NCBI GenBank assembly: GCA_903844155.1
Contig: CAIMSU010000089.1
Location: 1-40,354, forward strand
Direction: 5' to 3'
DNA: 40,354 nt
From: an uncultured Pseudomonadota bacterium
GTDB taxonomy: Bacteria; Myxococcota_A; UBA796; SXON01
Part shown: positions 32,656 through 40,354 of the stretch, in pieces
How the letters are laid out: the number at the start of each line of letters is the position of its first letter
Position numbering within the stretch: position 1 is the first letter of the stretch
Position numbers and translations under genes: made by a program
Notes under the pieces: model-generated
Databases searched by the model: none
The model's input: the letters and a program-made list of their open reading frames with translations, nothing else
Told to the model about the DNA's origin: nothing

Positions 32656-33219
32656 TTACTGGTCGTCGCGCCAGCGGGTGTCGTCGGTGTCCCCGGCTTC
32701 GTCCGCGGGGGTTTCGGCGTGGTGGGCCTTCTTTTTGGCAACCGGGGCCGCTCCGCAGTCGGCCGTCGGGGCAGCCGGAGGCGCGGGCGGGGCACCCGGG
32801 CGGTCGTCGTGGCCGTGTTCGCCCGCCTCGTCGCCGTCGTCATCATGCCAGAGCGCCCCGGCCTTGGCCCACTGCTCCGCGGTCAGCACCTTGTGCAACG
32901 CGATGAGCTGGTCGACGCGGTTGGTGTGCAGCTCGGCCTCGGCGGCGTTCGCCGCGTCGACGGCCTTGTGGATCGCGGCCTCGTCCAACGTGGCGGCCAT
33001 CAGATCATGCCGGGCGTCGAGTCGGGCGGCCTCCAGGCGGGCTTGGACGGGGATCCGCGCGCTCTGGGCGGCGTAGTCGATGCTCTCGACCTGCGCGGCC
33101 TGGTCCGCGGTCAGACCGAGCTTTTCGGCCAGGTCGGGGGGAGCCCCGCCGGCCCAGGCTGGGGGAGCGTGGAGTGCGGTGGCGAGGATGAGGGCAGAAA
33201 AACTCAGAGTGGTACGCAT
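32656..33219 (-). CDS. CpxP/ZraP-like periplasmic protein (paralogue)
   Basis: A 187-residue periplasmic protein with a signal peptide (residues 1-23, ending in AWA). The domain at about 28-125 aligns with its downstream neighbour: LTADQAAQVESIDYAAQSAR, then MAATLDEAAIHKAVDAANAA and LHKVLTAEQW. The tail is also His/Asp/Glu-rich but shorter and contains Pro/Ala and KKKAHHAE. Both genes probably form a two-gene unit, with this one first. Loss of sequence identity only in the tails suggests that the two bind metals or partners differently. No sensor kinase or efflux pump is adjacent. Confidence 0.85.
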   Translation of the reverse strand: MRTTLSFSALILATALHAPPAWAGGAPPDLAEKLGLTADQAAQVESIDYAAQSARIPVQARLEAARLDARHDLMAATLDEAAIHKAVDAANAAEAELHTNRVDQLIALHKVLTAEQWAKAGALWHDDDGDEAGEHGHDDRPGAPPAPPAAPTADCGAAPVAKKKAHHAETPADEAGDTDDTRWRDDQ

Positions 33220-33280
33220 GCCGCGCGTCTATCACAAAACTGCCGGCGTTGGCGCCCGATGGGAGCGCCTCGCTCGTCCG

Positions 33281-34846
33281 TTACTTCACCTGACACCGCC
33301 CAAAGGTCGCGCTGCACTTGACCGTCGTCGTCGCGCCAGCGGTCACGTGGATGCCGTCGACCTCGATGACCGAGCCGTTCGTCAGCGTGACTTGCGCGGT
33401 GTAGGCGCCGGGTGGGATGTTTCCTGGCTTCGAGGCCGGCCCCGAGAGCGTGCATCCCTGCACGTCGCCCGAGACGACCAGCGAGCCGAGCGAGGCGGGG
33501 TCGACAGTCGGCTTCACGTCCGCTGGCGCCGGCTTGGTGGCGGTTGCGTGCGGTGTGGCGGGGTGAGCGGTGACGGGCGCGGCAGCCGGGGTGGGCGAGG
33601 GGGCGACTGGCGGGACGGGAGAGGGGGCGGCCGACGGCGCCGGCGACGGCGCGGGCGATGGGACGGTCGACGGAGTGACGGCGGGGGTTGGCGGCACGCT
33701 CGGGGCGGCCACCGGAGCGGGCGAGGGGGCTGGCGCGGCGATGAGCGCCGCCGCATCGGGTGATGCCTGCGCAGGAGGAGGCGGGTGCCCGTTGCTCGTC
33801 GCGTAAAGGGCGGTACCGGCCGCGCCAAGCGCAGCGACGGTGACCGCGACGACGAGCACGATCGCGCACACGGCCAGCGCCCACCCGTAGCCCCGCCGAC
33901 GTGGGGTGGAGCTGGAGCTGCGCTCCGTCAGCAGGCTGCCCGAGCGGTCGTCCGGCGTGCGTTTCTGCCGCGCCTTGTCCGCGATGGCGCGCTCGGCCCA
34001 GTCCTCCAGCGTCTCGCCCTCGATGAGGGCGCGAACCTCCGCAAACGTTCGCGCGCACTCCCGCGCAGCCGGTCGCGACGCGGGGTCCTCCGCGAGCATG
34101 CGTGCGAGCTGGACCTTCAGCGTGGGGTGCACCTTGCCCAGCCAGATCCACTGGTCGGCCCATTTTCGGCCCGGCGGCTGACGGTCCGCGTCCATCGCCG
34201 ATTTTCCTGGCGGAACGCCCGTCAACATTTCAAAGAGCGTCACGCCCAGCGCGTAGACGTCGCCCGCCGGCGTGTCGGTCCCGTGGTAGCGCTCCGGGGC
34301 GAGGTAGGTCGGCGTCCCAAAAACGCTCGCGGTCGCGTCGGCCTCTCGCGCGTCGAATTCCGCCCGGGCAACGCCAAAGTCCAGCAGCTTCACCTCGCCA
34401 GACGGCGTGACGCGGATGTTGGACGGCTTGATGTCGCGATGCAGCAGGTGCAGGGGCCGGCCCTCCGGCCCCGGCTGGTTCCAGGCCGTATGCAGCGCGT
34501 TGGCGATCTCCTCGCTGATCGCCAGCGCCGCGCGCACCGGGATCGGCCCGTCTGCCAGCAACGCCGCAACGTCCGCCCCGTCGACGAATTCCATCACGAC
34601 GGACCAGACACCGTCGAGCTCCACGAGGTCGTCCAGCCGCACGATCGCGCGGTGACGCACCATCGCGAGCATCTGCGCCTCGTCGCGCAGCCGGCTGACG
34701 AGGTCGGGCCCGGCCCGCTCCGGGTGCGGGACCTTGATCGCCACGGTTCGCGTGATCCCGCCGCCCACCGACTCGGCCAGGAACACGGCACCGAACGCGC
34801 CTTCTCCCAGACGTTCGATCACCCGGTAGCTTCTGGCGGTATCCAT
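33281..34846 (-). CDS. Transmembrane Ser/Thr protein kinase 3
   Basis: A 521-residue eukaryote-like kinase. The Gly loop is GEGAFG (14-19), with VAIK (K38), HRDIKPSN (H136, D138) and DFGVAR (156-161). A transmembrane helix lies at about 321-348. The outer part is a long Pro/Ala/Ser stretch, then a short beta domain ending GATTTVKCSATFGRCQVK, close in design to kinase 1 (VTLKCKKAFLRCTR). The kinase domains are also close (WNQPGPEGRPLHLLHRDIKP against WHRPGPAGKPLNVCHRDLKP). ATG 34846 is the real start; an in-frame extension to 34945 gives only low-complexity residues. It follows the TPR gene by 50 bp, so it may be co-transcribed. Confidence 0.93.
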   Translation of the reverse strand: MDTARSYRVIERLGEGAFGAVFLAESVGGGITRTVAIKVPHPERAGPDLVSRLRDEAQMLAMVRHRAIVRLDDLVELDGVWSVVMEFVDGADVAALLADGPIPVRAALAISEEIANALHTAWNQPGPEGRPLHLLHRDIKPSNIRVTPSGEVKLLDFGVARAEFDAREADATASVFGTPTYLAPERYHGTDTPAGDVYALGVTLFEMLTGVPPGKSAMDADRQPPGRKWADQWIWLGKVHPTLKVQLARMLAEDPASRPAARECARTFAEVRALIEGETLEDWAERAIADKARQKRTPDDRSGSLLTERSSSSTPRRRGYGWALAVCAIVLVVAVTVAALGAAGTALYATSNGHPPPPAQASPDAAALIAAPAPSPAPVAAPSVPPTPAVTPSTVPSPAPSPAPSAAPSPVPPVAPSPTPAAAPVTAHPATPHATATKPAPADVKPTVDPASLGSLVVSGDVQGCTLSGPASKPGNIPPGAYTAQVTLTNGSVIEVDGIHVTAGATTTVKCSATFGRCQVK

Positions 34847-34896
34847 CGTCCGACAGCATAGCCGGCTTTCGGCCGCGGTTGCCGCCGCTGACCCTG

Positions 34897-36519
34897 CTAC
34901 TTCTTGACGTCGCCCTGCACGGTCTGTCGCAGGCTGGCCGGGCACTCGGGCGTCGTGGTCACCTTGTAATAGCCGACCTCGTCGGCCCAGACCTCGCCCT
35001 CGTAGGGCCAGGTCACGTACGCGCGCTTCACGCGATCGTCGCGCTCTGCGGTGCGCGCCACGTCGGGCATCTTGCCGATCGTCGCGGCCTCTTCGTAGAG
35101 CTTCGTCTTCATCGACATGATGTCGATGGTGAAGATCTGCGAGTCGTTGAGCATGCCCGTGAGCTCATCCTGCTGCGCCTGCAGACGATCGCGGATGCGC
35201 GTGCCCTCGGCCGTCACCAGCTCGTCGCGCCGGGCTTTGACCGCGGTCTTCGCCCAGTCGGCGAAGGGGTTGGCCGAGACGTCCTTGAGCCGCTTCAGCT
35301 CGTCGTTGGCGCTCTCGACGGCCTTGACGCTGTCGCCAAAACGCTCCTCGGTCGCATACGGGTTCCAGAACATCGCCGGGAGATCGCCGGGATCGCCCTG
35401 CTCGCGGTACTTGCGCGCCGCCTCGAAGTTCTCCTCGGGGGTGTGCCCGTTCCAGGCCTTGAGCTTGTCGTCCAGCTTGCCGTACTTCGCGCGGAACACG
35501 CCGATCTGGTCGTTCGCCTCGGGGAACTTGCAGATCAGGAACATCGAGTAGATGCGGAGGAGGTCGGCCTCCGGGTAGTAGTAGTTCTTGAAGAACGGCG
35601 TATCGAGCGACAAAAGCAGCCCGAGCGTGCCGTTGAAGTCGTCGATGCGGAAGTGCGACCACGCGCGCTCGAACTGCGCCTCCGGCCAGAACTCGCTGCC
35701 ACGGCTGACGGTGGCAAAAGCCTGGATGGCACGGGGGTAGTTGCCCGACGCGTAGTAGCTGCGGCCGGTGTTCAGCTTCAGCATCTCGCCAAAGCGCGCC
35801 GCCTCGGCGCCCTTGTCGTCCTTCCCGGCCTTTCCGGCGGCCTCAAAGCTGGTCAGCGCGGATTCGGGCTTGGACTGCGCGTTCAGCACGATGCCTTCCA
35901 GCATCTTCGCCTTGGGGAACAGCGGGTCGCCCTGCTTCACCATCTTCAAAAGGCCGAGCGAGAGGCCGTAGCTCTGCTGCCGATAGGCCTCACGGGCTGC
36001 GTAATACCCCATCTGCCCGCGCACATCTTCGGTACGAGCAATGCCGACATTTTTCGAGAACGGGCCCTGAAGCACCGCGAGGTCCCCGACCTTGTCTGCC
36101 GTCTCGATGGCGCTCGGGACCCGTCGGCCCACCTGCTCCGCATCCCACTCCTGCGCGTCCAGGAACGACTGCCGCCAGGCCAGCGTCGCGGCGTAGGGCA
36201 GGTCCAGTTCCTTGAGCAGATCGCCCAGCTTCGCGAAGGACTCGGCGAGAAAAGGCGCCTTCGTCGGGTCGTTGATGAGGGTGACGAGCGCATCGGCCGC
36301 TCGCGCCTTCTGCCCGGAGGCGAGCTGGCTGTCGTAGTCCGCGAATGCGGCGTCGTGCGTCTTCTGGTCGGGCGCACCGGGCACAACGGGCGCAGCTGGC
36401 GCCTCGACGGCCGGGGGCGGGTGCGCCTCCTTCGTCTTGGCCGCGAACGCCGGGCCTGCGCTCAGCGCCGTCAACGCGACGAGTACGAGCCCGCCGCGAT
36501 CCCATTGGGATCCTCGCAT
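34897..36519 (-). CDS. Periplasmic TPR protein (GltC-like by context)
   Basis: A 540-residue exported protein. The signal peptide ends near AFA (residue 27), then a Pro/Ala-rich linker and helical repeats of the TPR type over most of the protein (for example YAATLAWRQSFLDAQEW, and GRSYYASGNYPRAIQAFATV). The C-terminus (YEGEVWADEVGYYKVTTTPEC) resembles a conserved ending I associate with myxobacterial envelope TPR proteins, without certainty. ATG 36519 shares its A with the stop of the barrel gene (TGATG); a GTG at 36522 is the alternative. The coupling with an outer-membrane barrel gene is like gltB-gltC of Myxococcus, whose product works in gliding. This is inference from layout. Confidence 0.8.
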   Translation of the reverse strand: MRGSQWDRGGLVLVALTALSAGPAFAAKTKEAHPPPAVEAPAAPVVPGAPDQKTHDAAFADYDSQLASGQKARAADALVTLINDPTKAPFLAESFAKLGDLLKELDLPYAATLAWRQSFLDAQEWDAEQVGRRVPSAIETADKVGDLAVLQGPFSKNVGIARTEDVRGQMGYYAAREAYRQQSYGLSLGLLKMVKQGDPLFPKAKMLEGIVLNAQSKPESALTSFEAAGKAGKDDKGAEAARFGEMLKLNTGRSYYASGNYPRAIQAFATVSRGSEFWPEAQFERAWSHFRIDDFNGTLGLLLSLDTPFFKNYYYPEADLLRIYSMFLICKFPEANDQIGVFRAKYGKLDDKLKAWNGHTPEENFEAARKYREQGDPGDLPAMFWNPYATEERFGDSVKAVESANDELKRLKDVSANPFADWAKTAVKARRDELVTAEGTRIRDRLQAQQDELTGMLNDSQIFTIDIMSMKTKLYEEAATIGKMPDVARTAERDDRVKRAYVTWPYEGEVWADEVGYYKVTTTPECPASLRQTVQGDVKK

Positions 36520-37226
36520 CACTTCTTTCCGCCCGAGAACGTGCCGATGCCGACGATGATGCCGGCGTTCTGCTTGAACCCCTCGGTGTTCGACTGCTTG
36601 CGATGCTCAAGCATCAGGTCGTCCCGCAATTCGGTTCGTAGCGCGAGGGTTTTTCCGAGCCAGATCTGCGTGCCGATGCCGAGGCCGAGGGTCGGGGCGA
36701 TGGCGATGTCGGCGGCCGGGAGCACGGATTGCTCCAGCGTCGCCCCTCCGCACGCCAGGCCGTACCAGTCATTGTGGACGATCTTGTTCCCGAAGTTCAT
36801 CTTCGCGTAGATGGGGGAGTAGTGGACGCCCACCTGCGCGTCGGCAAGGTAGCGATACGCCTCGACCGCCACGCCGTAGTCCGCGCCGGCGAGGTACTTG
36901 TACGTCGTCGTCTCCAGCCCATAGCCGCCGCCAACGTGCGCTTCGAGGCCGAGCGTCTCGGAGAGAAAGCTGGTGCCGGTGAGCTGAAGCTTTGGCGCGA
37001 ACGTGAAGGTGTCCCACGGCAGGGCGCCGATCGCCAGCCCCAGCTCCAGCGTGTGCTCCTTGGAGTACAACCGGCGTTGGACCACCTTGATGTCCGAGTT
37101 CTTGATGATGCCGATGTCGACGGTCTCGGGCTTCTTGGCCGTCGACGCGGCGTCTGCCGCCTGCGCGCGCGGAATGAAGGGGACGAGGGCGTGACGGGCG
37201 AGGAGGGTGGCAGCGAGGAGAAGCAT
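36519..37226 (-). CDS. Outer-membrane beta-barrel protein (TIGR04565-like)
   Basis: A 235-residue outer-membrane protein with a signal peptide (cleavage near AQA, residue 23). The mature protein has eight or so alternating strands with Gly/Tyr/Phe periodicity (HTLELGLAIGALPWDTFTF, LGLEAHVGGGYGLETTTY), ending in GIIVGIGTFSGGKK. The early VVQRRLYSKEHTLELGL segment matches the myxobacterial outer-membrane barrel family I know as TIGR04565. The gene overlaps the TPR gene. In Myxococcus, related barrels (GltA, GltB) anchor the gliding machinery. A function here is not shown. Confidence 0.82.
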   Translation of the reverse strand: MLLLAATLLARHALVPFIPRAQAADAASTAKKPETVDIGIIKNSDIKVVQRRLYSKEHTLELGLAIGALPWDTFTFAPKLQLTGTSFLSETLGLEAHVGGGYGLETTTYKYLAGADYGVAVEAYRYLADAQVGVHYSPIYAKMNFGNKIVHNDWYGLACGGATLEQSVLPAADIAIAPTLGLGIGTQIWLGKTLALRTELRDDLMLEHRKQSNTEGFKQNAGIIVGIGTFSGGKK

Positions 37227-37297
37227 GGCGGAGACGCTCCGAGCGGGGACGAGCGGGACGAGGCTCCAGAGGAGCGACGAGAGGGGGCGGCGTGCGT

Positions 37298-38683
37298 TCA
37301 GAACCCGGAGGGCAGCTCGCGGGGAAAGCCGCCGATCGGCCGGTAGTAGATGCGGACCGCGGCGTTGTACTGCGGGATCGCGGTACCCCAGAACTCCACG
37401 GCGTTGTACGCCGCTTCGTAGGTCCAGCCATCACCCCAGACGGCGTCGTTTGTCAGGACCGACCCGCTCTGGAGGATCGAGGCGGGGACGGACTGGCCGT
37501 CCACGTAGACGTCGATGGTCGAGACGTCCGGCACCTGCTGGAGCGGGAACATCGTCTGCAGGTTCTGGAGCAGGCTGCCGATCTGCTGGAGCGACGTGCC
37601 AAAGTCCGAGGGCGCGCACGCCGCGTCCGGACCCTGGGTGAGGTCGACATACTCGCCGAACGTGGCGGCGACCACGTTCTGGTAGCGCTCGATCGCCCAG
37701 GGCTGCGCGCCACCGAGGCAGTCGCCGCTGGACTGATCGTCGTACCAGGGACCGATGACGGCCACACGCGTCGGGTTGGCGAACGACTCGTAGGCGTCCG
37801 TGTAGACGCCGCCGTCGAAGTCGCCCGTCGCCTGCCGGTAGGAGCTGTCCCCCTCGTCCGTGATGATGACGACGATCGTGTTGGCGTCCGCCCGCAGGAA
37901 TCCGGTGCCGCTCGCGTCGCCCGCACCGCCGGTCAGCACGGTCGGCTTCGGGGTGCTGCTACCCTGGGGATCGGCGTAGTTGTAACAGGCGTCCGGCGGG
38001 GAGTCCGACGCCCGGCACATCGCCAGGAGCCCGCCTTCGAGGCCCATTTCGTTGCCGGACCCGCAGTGTCCCTTCCAGTTGTCCTTGCCGCACAGGCAGT
38101 CGAGGTACTCGCTCGACACGATGCCGAGCGGGTCCGGGTCCGAGCCGTCCGTTGGGCAGACGAAGGTGTTGTCCGAGGGAACGCTGGTGCTGTCAAAACA
38201 GGTGGCGCCGCAGAGCGTGTTGCGCTGGAACTCGATCTTGGCGTTCGGGTCGTCGCGCGTGATGACCGCGGGCGTGTCCGCCGCCGCGCCCTGCCCGCTC
38301 ACAAACGTGCCTTCGTCGCCCGGCGCCAGGTTGTTCGGGTCGTTGGGCTGGACCGTCGTCGTCGTCAACCCGATCTGGTAGTCGATGAACAGCGAATCGC
38401 CCGAGGTCTCGCGGATGTAGTTGGCGACGGCATCCCCGAGGGTGTTGTGCGCCGTCGTGGCGCCGGTCGACGAGGTCAGCTCGTCGATGAACGAATTGAA
38501 GTTCAGCGCGAAGTTCGTCGCGTTATCCTGCGTCGAGCTCGAATTGTCGAGCACGAAGAGAATGTCCGCCTTGTTGCTGAAGTTCGCTTGTTGGAAGCCG
38601 GTGACGCGGAACATCGCGTAGCTGTTGCAACCGACGAGCCCGGTCGCGGCGGCCAGGAGCAGCCAGGGGGAGAATGCGCGCAT
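37298..38683 (-). CDS. VWA-domain lipoprotein (CglB-like by features)
   Basis: A 461-residue lipoprotein: the lipobox ends in C19 (GLVGC). A von Willebrand A domain follows, with the MIDAS metal-site motif DxSxS at D46-N-S48-S-S50 in ILFVLDNSSST, and a long insert with many Cys residues (about 158-223) that likely form disulfides. A second acidic segment (IVVIITDEGDSS) is a VWA strand-loop. MIDAS domains bind a ligand via a metal ion. The layout (lipobox, VWA, Cys-rich) is like Myxococcus CglB, a surface adhesin for gliding. It lies 71 bp upstream of the barrel gene on the same strand, in agreement with that idea. Sequence identity to CglB cannot be measured here. Confidence 0.85.
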   Translation of the reverse strand: MRAFSPWLLLAAATGLVGCNSYAMFRVTGFQQANFSNKADILFVLDNSSSTQDNATNFALNFNSFIDELTSSTGATTAHNTLGDAVANYIRETSGDSLFIDYQIGLTTTTVQPNDPNNLAPGDEGTFVSGQGAAADTPAVITRDDPNAKIEFQRNTLCGATCFDSTSVPSDNTFVCPTDGSDPDPLGIVSSEYLDCLCGKDNWKGHCGSGNEMGLEGGLLAMCRASDSPPDACYNYADPQGSSTPKPTVLTGGAGDASGTGFLRADANTIVVIITDEGDSSYRQATGDFDGGVYTDAYESFANPTRVAVIGPWYDDQSSGDCLGGAQPWAIERYQNVVAATFGEYVDLTQGPDAACAPSDFGTSLQQIGSLLQNLQTMFPLQQVPDVSTIDVYVDGQSVPASILQSGSVLTNDAVWGDGWTYEAAYNAVEFWGTAIPQYNAAVRIYYRPIGGFPRELPSGF

Positions 38684-38755
38684 GGGGACAGTGTACCTCG
38701 AACGACAGGCGATGCTCGTGGCGGTGGCGGCCGCGACGACGGCGGCCGCGCGGGC

Positions 38756-40156
38756 TCACATCTTCTTGACCAACGAGTTGATCGTGTTGAAGGTCGTGGT
38801 GACCTGGTGCTGGATGCGCAGGCCGTGCTTCTGGTGGAACTTCACCAGATCGGACCAGATCGACGTGATCTCGGAGCGGACCTGGTCGTACGCGTGCGCG
38901 TCGATCAGGTCGCGCAGGCGGGCGACGGCGGGCGGAAGCTCAGACTCCCCGTAGCGCTCGGCGATCTTGCCGACGGCGTCCACAAGCTGGTCGTGGAGGG
39001 GGTGGGCGACGGGCGTGGCGTTCGGGGTCGGCTCGTCCGGCTCGATCGGCTCCGGCTCGATCTCCTCGGCCTCGACGGGCGCGACCACGACGATGCGTTC
39101 CCGGGGGGTGGTGGTGGTGCCCGGCGAGAGCGTGGCCGTGCCGGTATCGGCTGGCTCGGCGGCCGGGGCGACCGCTTCGGGCGGCGCGACCACGGGCGGG
39201 GCTGTCGGCGCCGGGGCGGGCGGTGCGACGGCCACCGGCGGAGCGGGCTGCACCACTACCGGGGGGGCGACAGGCGGGGCGACGGGTGGGGCAGCCGGCG
39301 CGGGCCGCCCGGTCGGTGCCGGCCCCGTCCACGGCTCGTCGGGGGCGGTGAGGCCGCGGTCGCGAAGATAACTTGATGGATCGCCGAACATGTCCGCGTA
39401 GTCCGCGAGGCGCAGGCAGCCCTTGATGGCGTTGGTCCCGAGGTCGTTCTGGCTCTCGATGATGGTGGCCCGACCGGCCGTCCGGGCGTCGAAGGATACC
39501 TCCGGGGCGATCATCGCGTCGATCTGGATCCGTCCTGCGCCGATCCGGATGGTGTTTCGGGCCTGCAGCCCGCGCGCGGTCGTCGCCTCGCCCGTGAAGG
39601 CGATGTCGCCCGCCCGCACCGTGCCGACCTGCACTGCGCCGCCGACGGTCACCATCCCCGCCGCCTGCAGGAGGTCCGAGTTCAATGCGCCCCGCACGCT
39701 CACGCTCCCGGAGACCTCCGCACGGGTCGCCCGGAGTCCGCCGAGCACCGAAAGATCGCCGCGCACGTTCATTTCCTGCGCGCTGACATCGCCGCCTGCC
39801 GAAAGGCCCCCGCCCGCGTCCACGCGCGTGGCCACCAGGGCACCGCCGAGCGAGACGTCCCCGCCTGCCGTCAGCGTCCCCACGGTCGCCGCGCCGGTGG
39901 CGCTCATCGCCTGACCGGCCTCCACGGAGTCGGCCGTCAACACCCCGTTCACGCGTACCGAGCCGGCGGCCGAGATGGACCCCGCGGTGATCGTGCCGTG
40001 CAGCTCAACGTCGCCCTCGCGCGACACCACGCGGGAGATCGGCCGCCCGAAGGTCGTGTGCAGCACCACATCCCCCGCGTTCTCGATGATGAGGCCGGCA
40101 TCGCTCACCTGGAAGGTGACGGCGGCGGGGATGATGAAGGGCTGGGGCTTGTCCAT
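38756..40156 (-). CDS. Bactofilin-like beta-helix protein with C-terminal helical domain
   Basis: A 466-residue protein without a signal peptide. Residues about 15-235 contain regularly spaced short hydrophobic repeats with Gly (VRVNGVLTADSVEAGQ, DVSLGGALVATRVDAGG, SVSVRGALNSDLLQAAG), a right-handed beta-helix as in bactofilin-type polymer-forming proteins. A Pro/Ala-rich linker (about 270-385) follows, then a helical C-terminal domain (HPLHDQLVDAVGKIAERY and on). Bactofilins form polar scaffolds inside the cell. It starts the minus-strand run that also holds the VWA, barrel and TPR genes. This is an extended, fusion-like form compared with the usual short bactofilin. Confidence 0.82.
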   Translation of the reverse strand: MDKPQPFIIPAAVTFQVSDAGLIIENAGDVVLHTTFGRPISRVVSREGDVELHGTITAGSISAAGSVRVNGVLTADSVEAGQAMSATGAATVGTLTAGGDVSLGGALVATRVDAGGGLSAGGDVSAQEMNVRGDLSVLGGLRATRAEVSGSVSVRGALNSDLLQAAGMVTVGGAVQVGTVRAGDIAFTGEATTARGLQARNTIRIGAGRIQIDAMIAPEVSFDARTAGRATIIESQNDLGTNAIKGCLRLADYADMFGDPSSYLRDRGLTAPDEPWTGPAPTGRPAPAAPPVAPPVAPPVVVQPAPPVAVAPPAPAPTAPPVVAPPEAVAPAAEPADTGTATLSPGTTTTPRERIVVVAPVEAEEIEPEPIEPDEPTPNATPVAHPLHDQLVDAVGKIAERYGESELPPAVARLRDLIDAHAYDQVRSEITSIWSDLVKFHQKHGLRIQHQVTTTFNTINSLVKKM

Positions 40157-40215
40157 TTCCTGTCCTCAACGTTGCGCGAGGCAGTAACCCGGCAGGTCCT
40201 GCGGTGGCTCGGGTT

Positions 40216-40301
40216 GCGGGGGGCCAATCCGTGCGCTCGGCAAACATGGCGTCTGTATCCACCTGAAATCGCGTGGATGGCTGGTCGGATTGGCCCCCCG
40301 C
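40216..40301. other. 16-bp perfect inverted repeat with nested hairpin
   Basis: GCGGGGGGCCAATCCG (40216-40231) and its reverse complement (40286-40301) enclose 54 nt. Inside, ATCCAC (40257-40262) and GTGGAT (40273-40278) form a nested stem. The structure is too long and regular for chance and lies upstream of the bactofilin-like gene (start 40156). It could be a small RNA, a repeat element or a promoter-region dyad. No gene is seen in 40157-40354. Confidence 0.55.
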
Positions 40302-40354
40302 GCGGCGTTCCCCGCACGTTCGGTGCCGGCTGCCGTCTTCGGCGGCTGGCGGCG

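Overview
The window is about 40 kb of uniformly GC-rich bacterial DNA, densely coding on both strands. It carries about 33 protein genes and no tRNA, rRNA, CRISPR array or transposase gene that I can recognise. The content points to a Myxococcota (Deltaproteobacteria-like) genome. The evidence is a secreted metalloprotease with a MYXO-CTERM-type tail behind an Asp/Ser/Thr/Gly stalk, three eukaryote-like Ser/Thr kinases with one transmembrane helix and Pro/Ala-rich outer regions, many lipoproteins and outer-membrane barrels, and a gene set resembling myxobacterial Glt/CglB surface proteins. The phylum call is inference.

Layout. 1-191: strong hairpins, no gene. 192-3692: a pseudokinase-zinc ribbon-PP2C phosphatase, imidazolonepropionase (hutI, minus strand), a short selenoprotein of the SelW/Rdx family interrupted by an in-frame TGA (Sec) codon, and a small unknown gene. 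3708-6505 (minus): a likely operon of an UshA-like/tetraheme cytochrome lipoprotein, a TPR protein and a small exported barrel-like protein. 6615-11267: the metalloprotease, then Ser/Thr kinase 1. 11273-16660 (minus): a tightly packed operon of two different ArsA/Get3-like ATPases, a zinc-ribbon protein, a Lys-rich unknown and an esterase. 16720-22714: a sulfatase-fold lipoprotein, a helical-repeat protein and kinase 2. 22837-27941: three exported proteins and a plant-type ferredoxin. 27942-30056: an accessory-looking stretch with an isolated rpsR, two small genes, a 29-nt repeat family (four half-copies) and a CTTGGCG repeat cluster. 30057-32030: NADP-isocitrate dehydrogenase and a divergent exported protein. 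32052-33219: two CpxP/ZraP-like periplasmic proteins. 33281-40156 (minus): kinase 3, a TPR protein, an outer-membrane barrel, a VWA lipoprotein and a bactofilin-like beta-helix protein. 40157-40354: a strong inverted repeat.

How the genes may work together. The recurring theme is the cell envelope and its signalling: kinases with outward-facing C-termini, a PP2C phosphatase, barrels, TPR adaptors and lipoproteins. The ArsA pair could handle targeting or insertion of membrane proteins, but nothing in the sequence names the cargo. The most distinctive items are the UGA-decoding selenoprotein gene with a bSECIS-like hairpin, the Cys-motif UshA-like cytochrome near it, the asymmetric ArsA pair, the pseudokinase-PP2C fusion, the Glt/CglB-like surface module, and the repeat family around the stand-alone rpsR.
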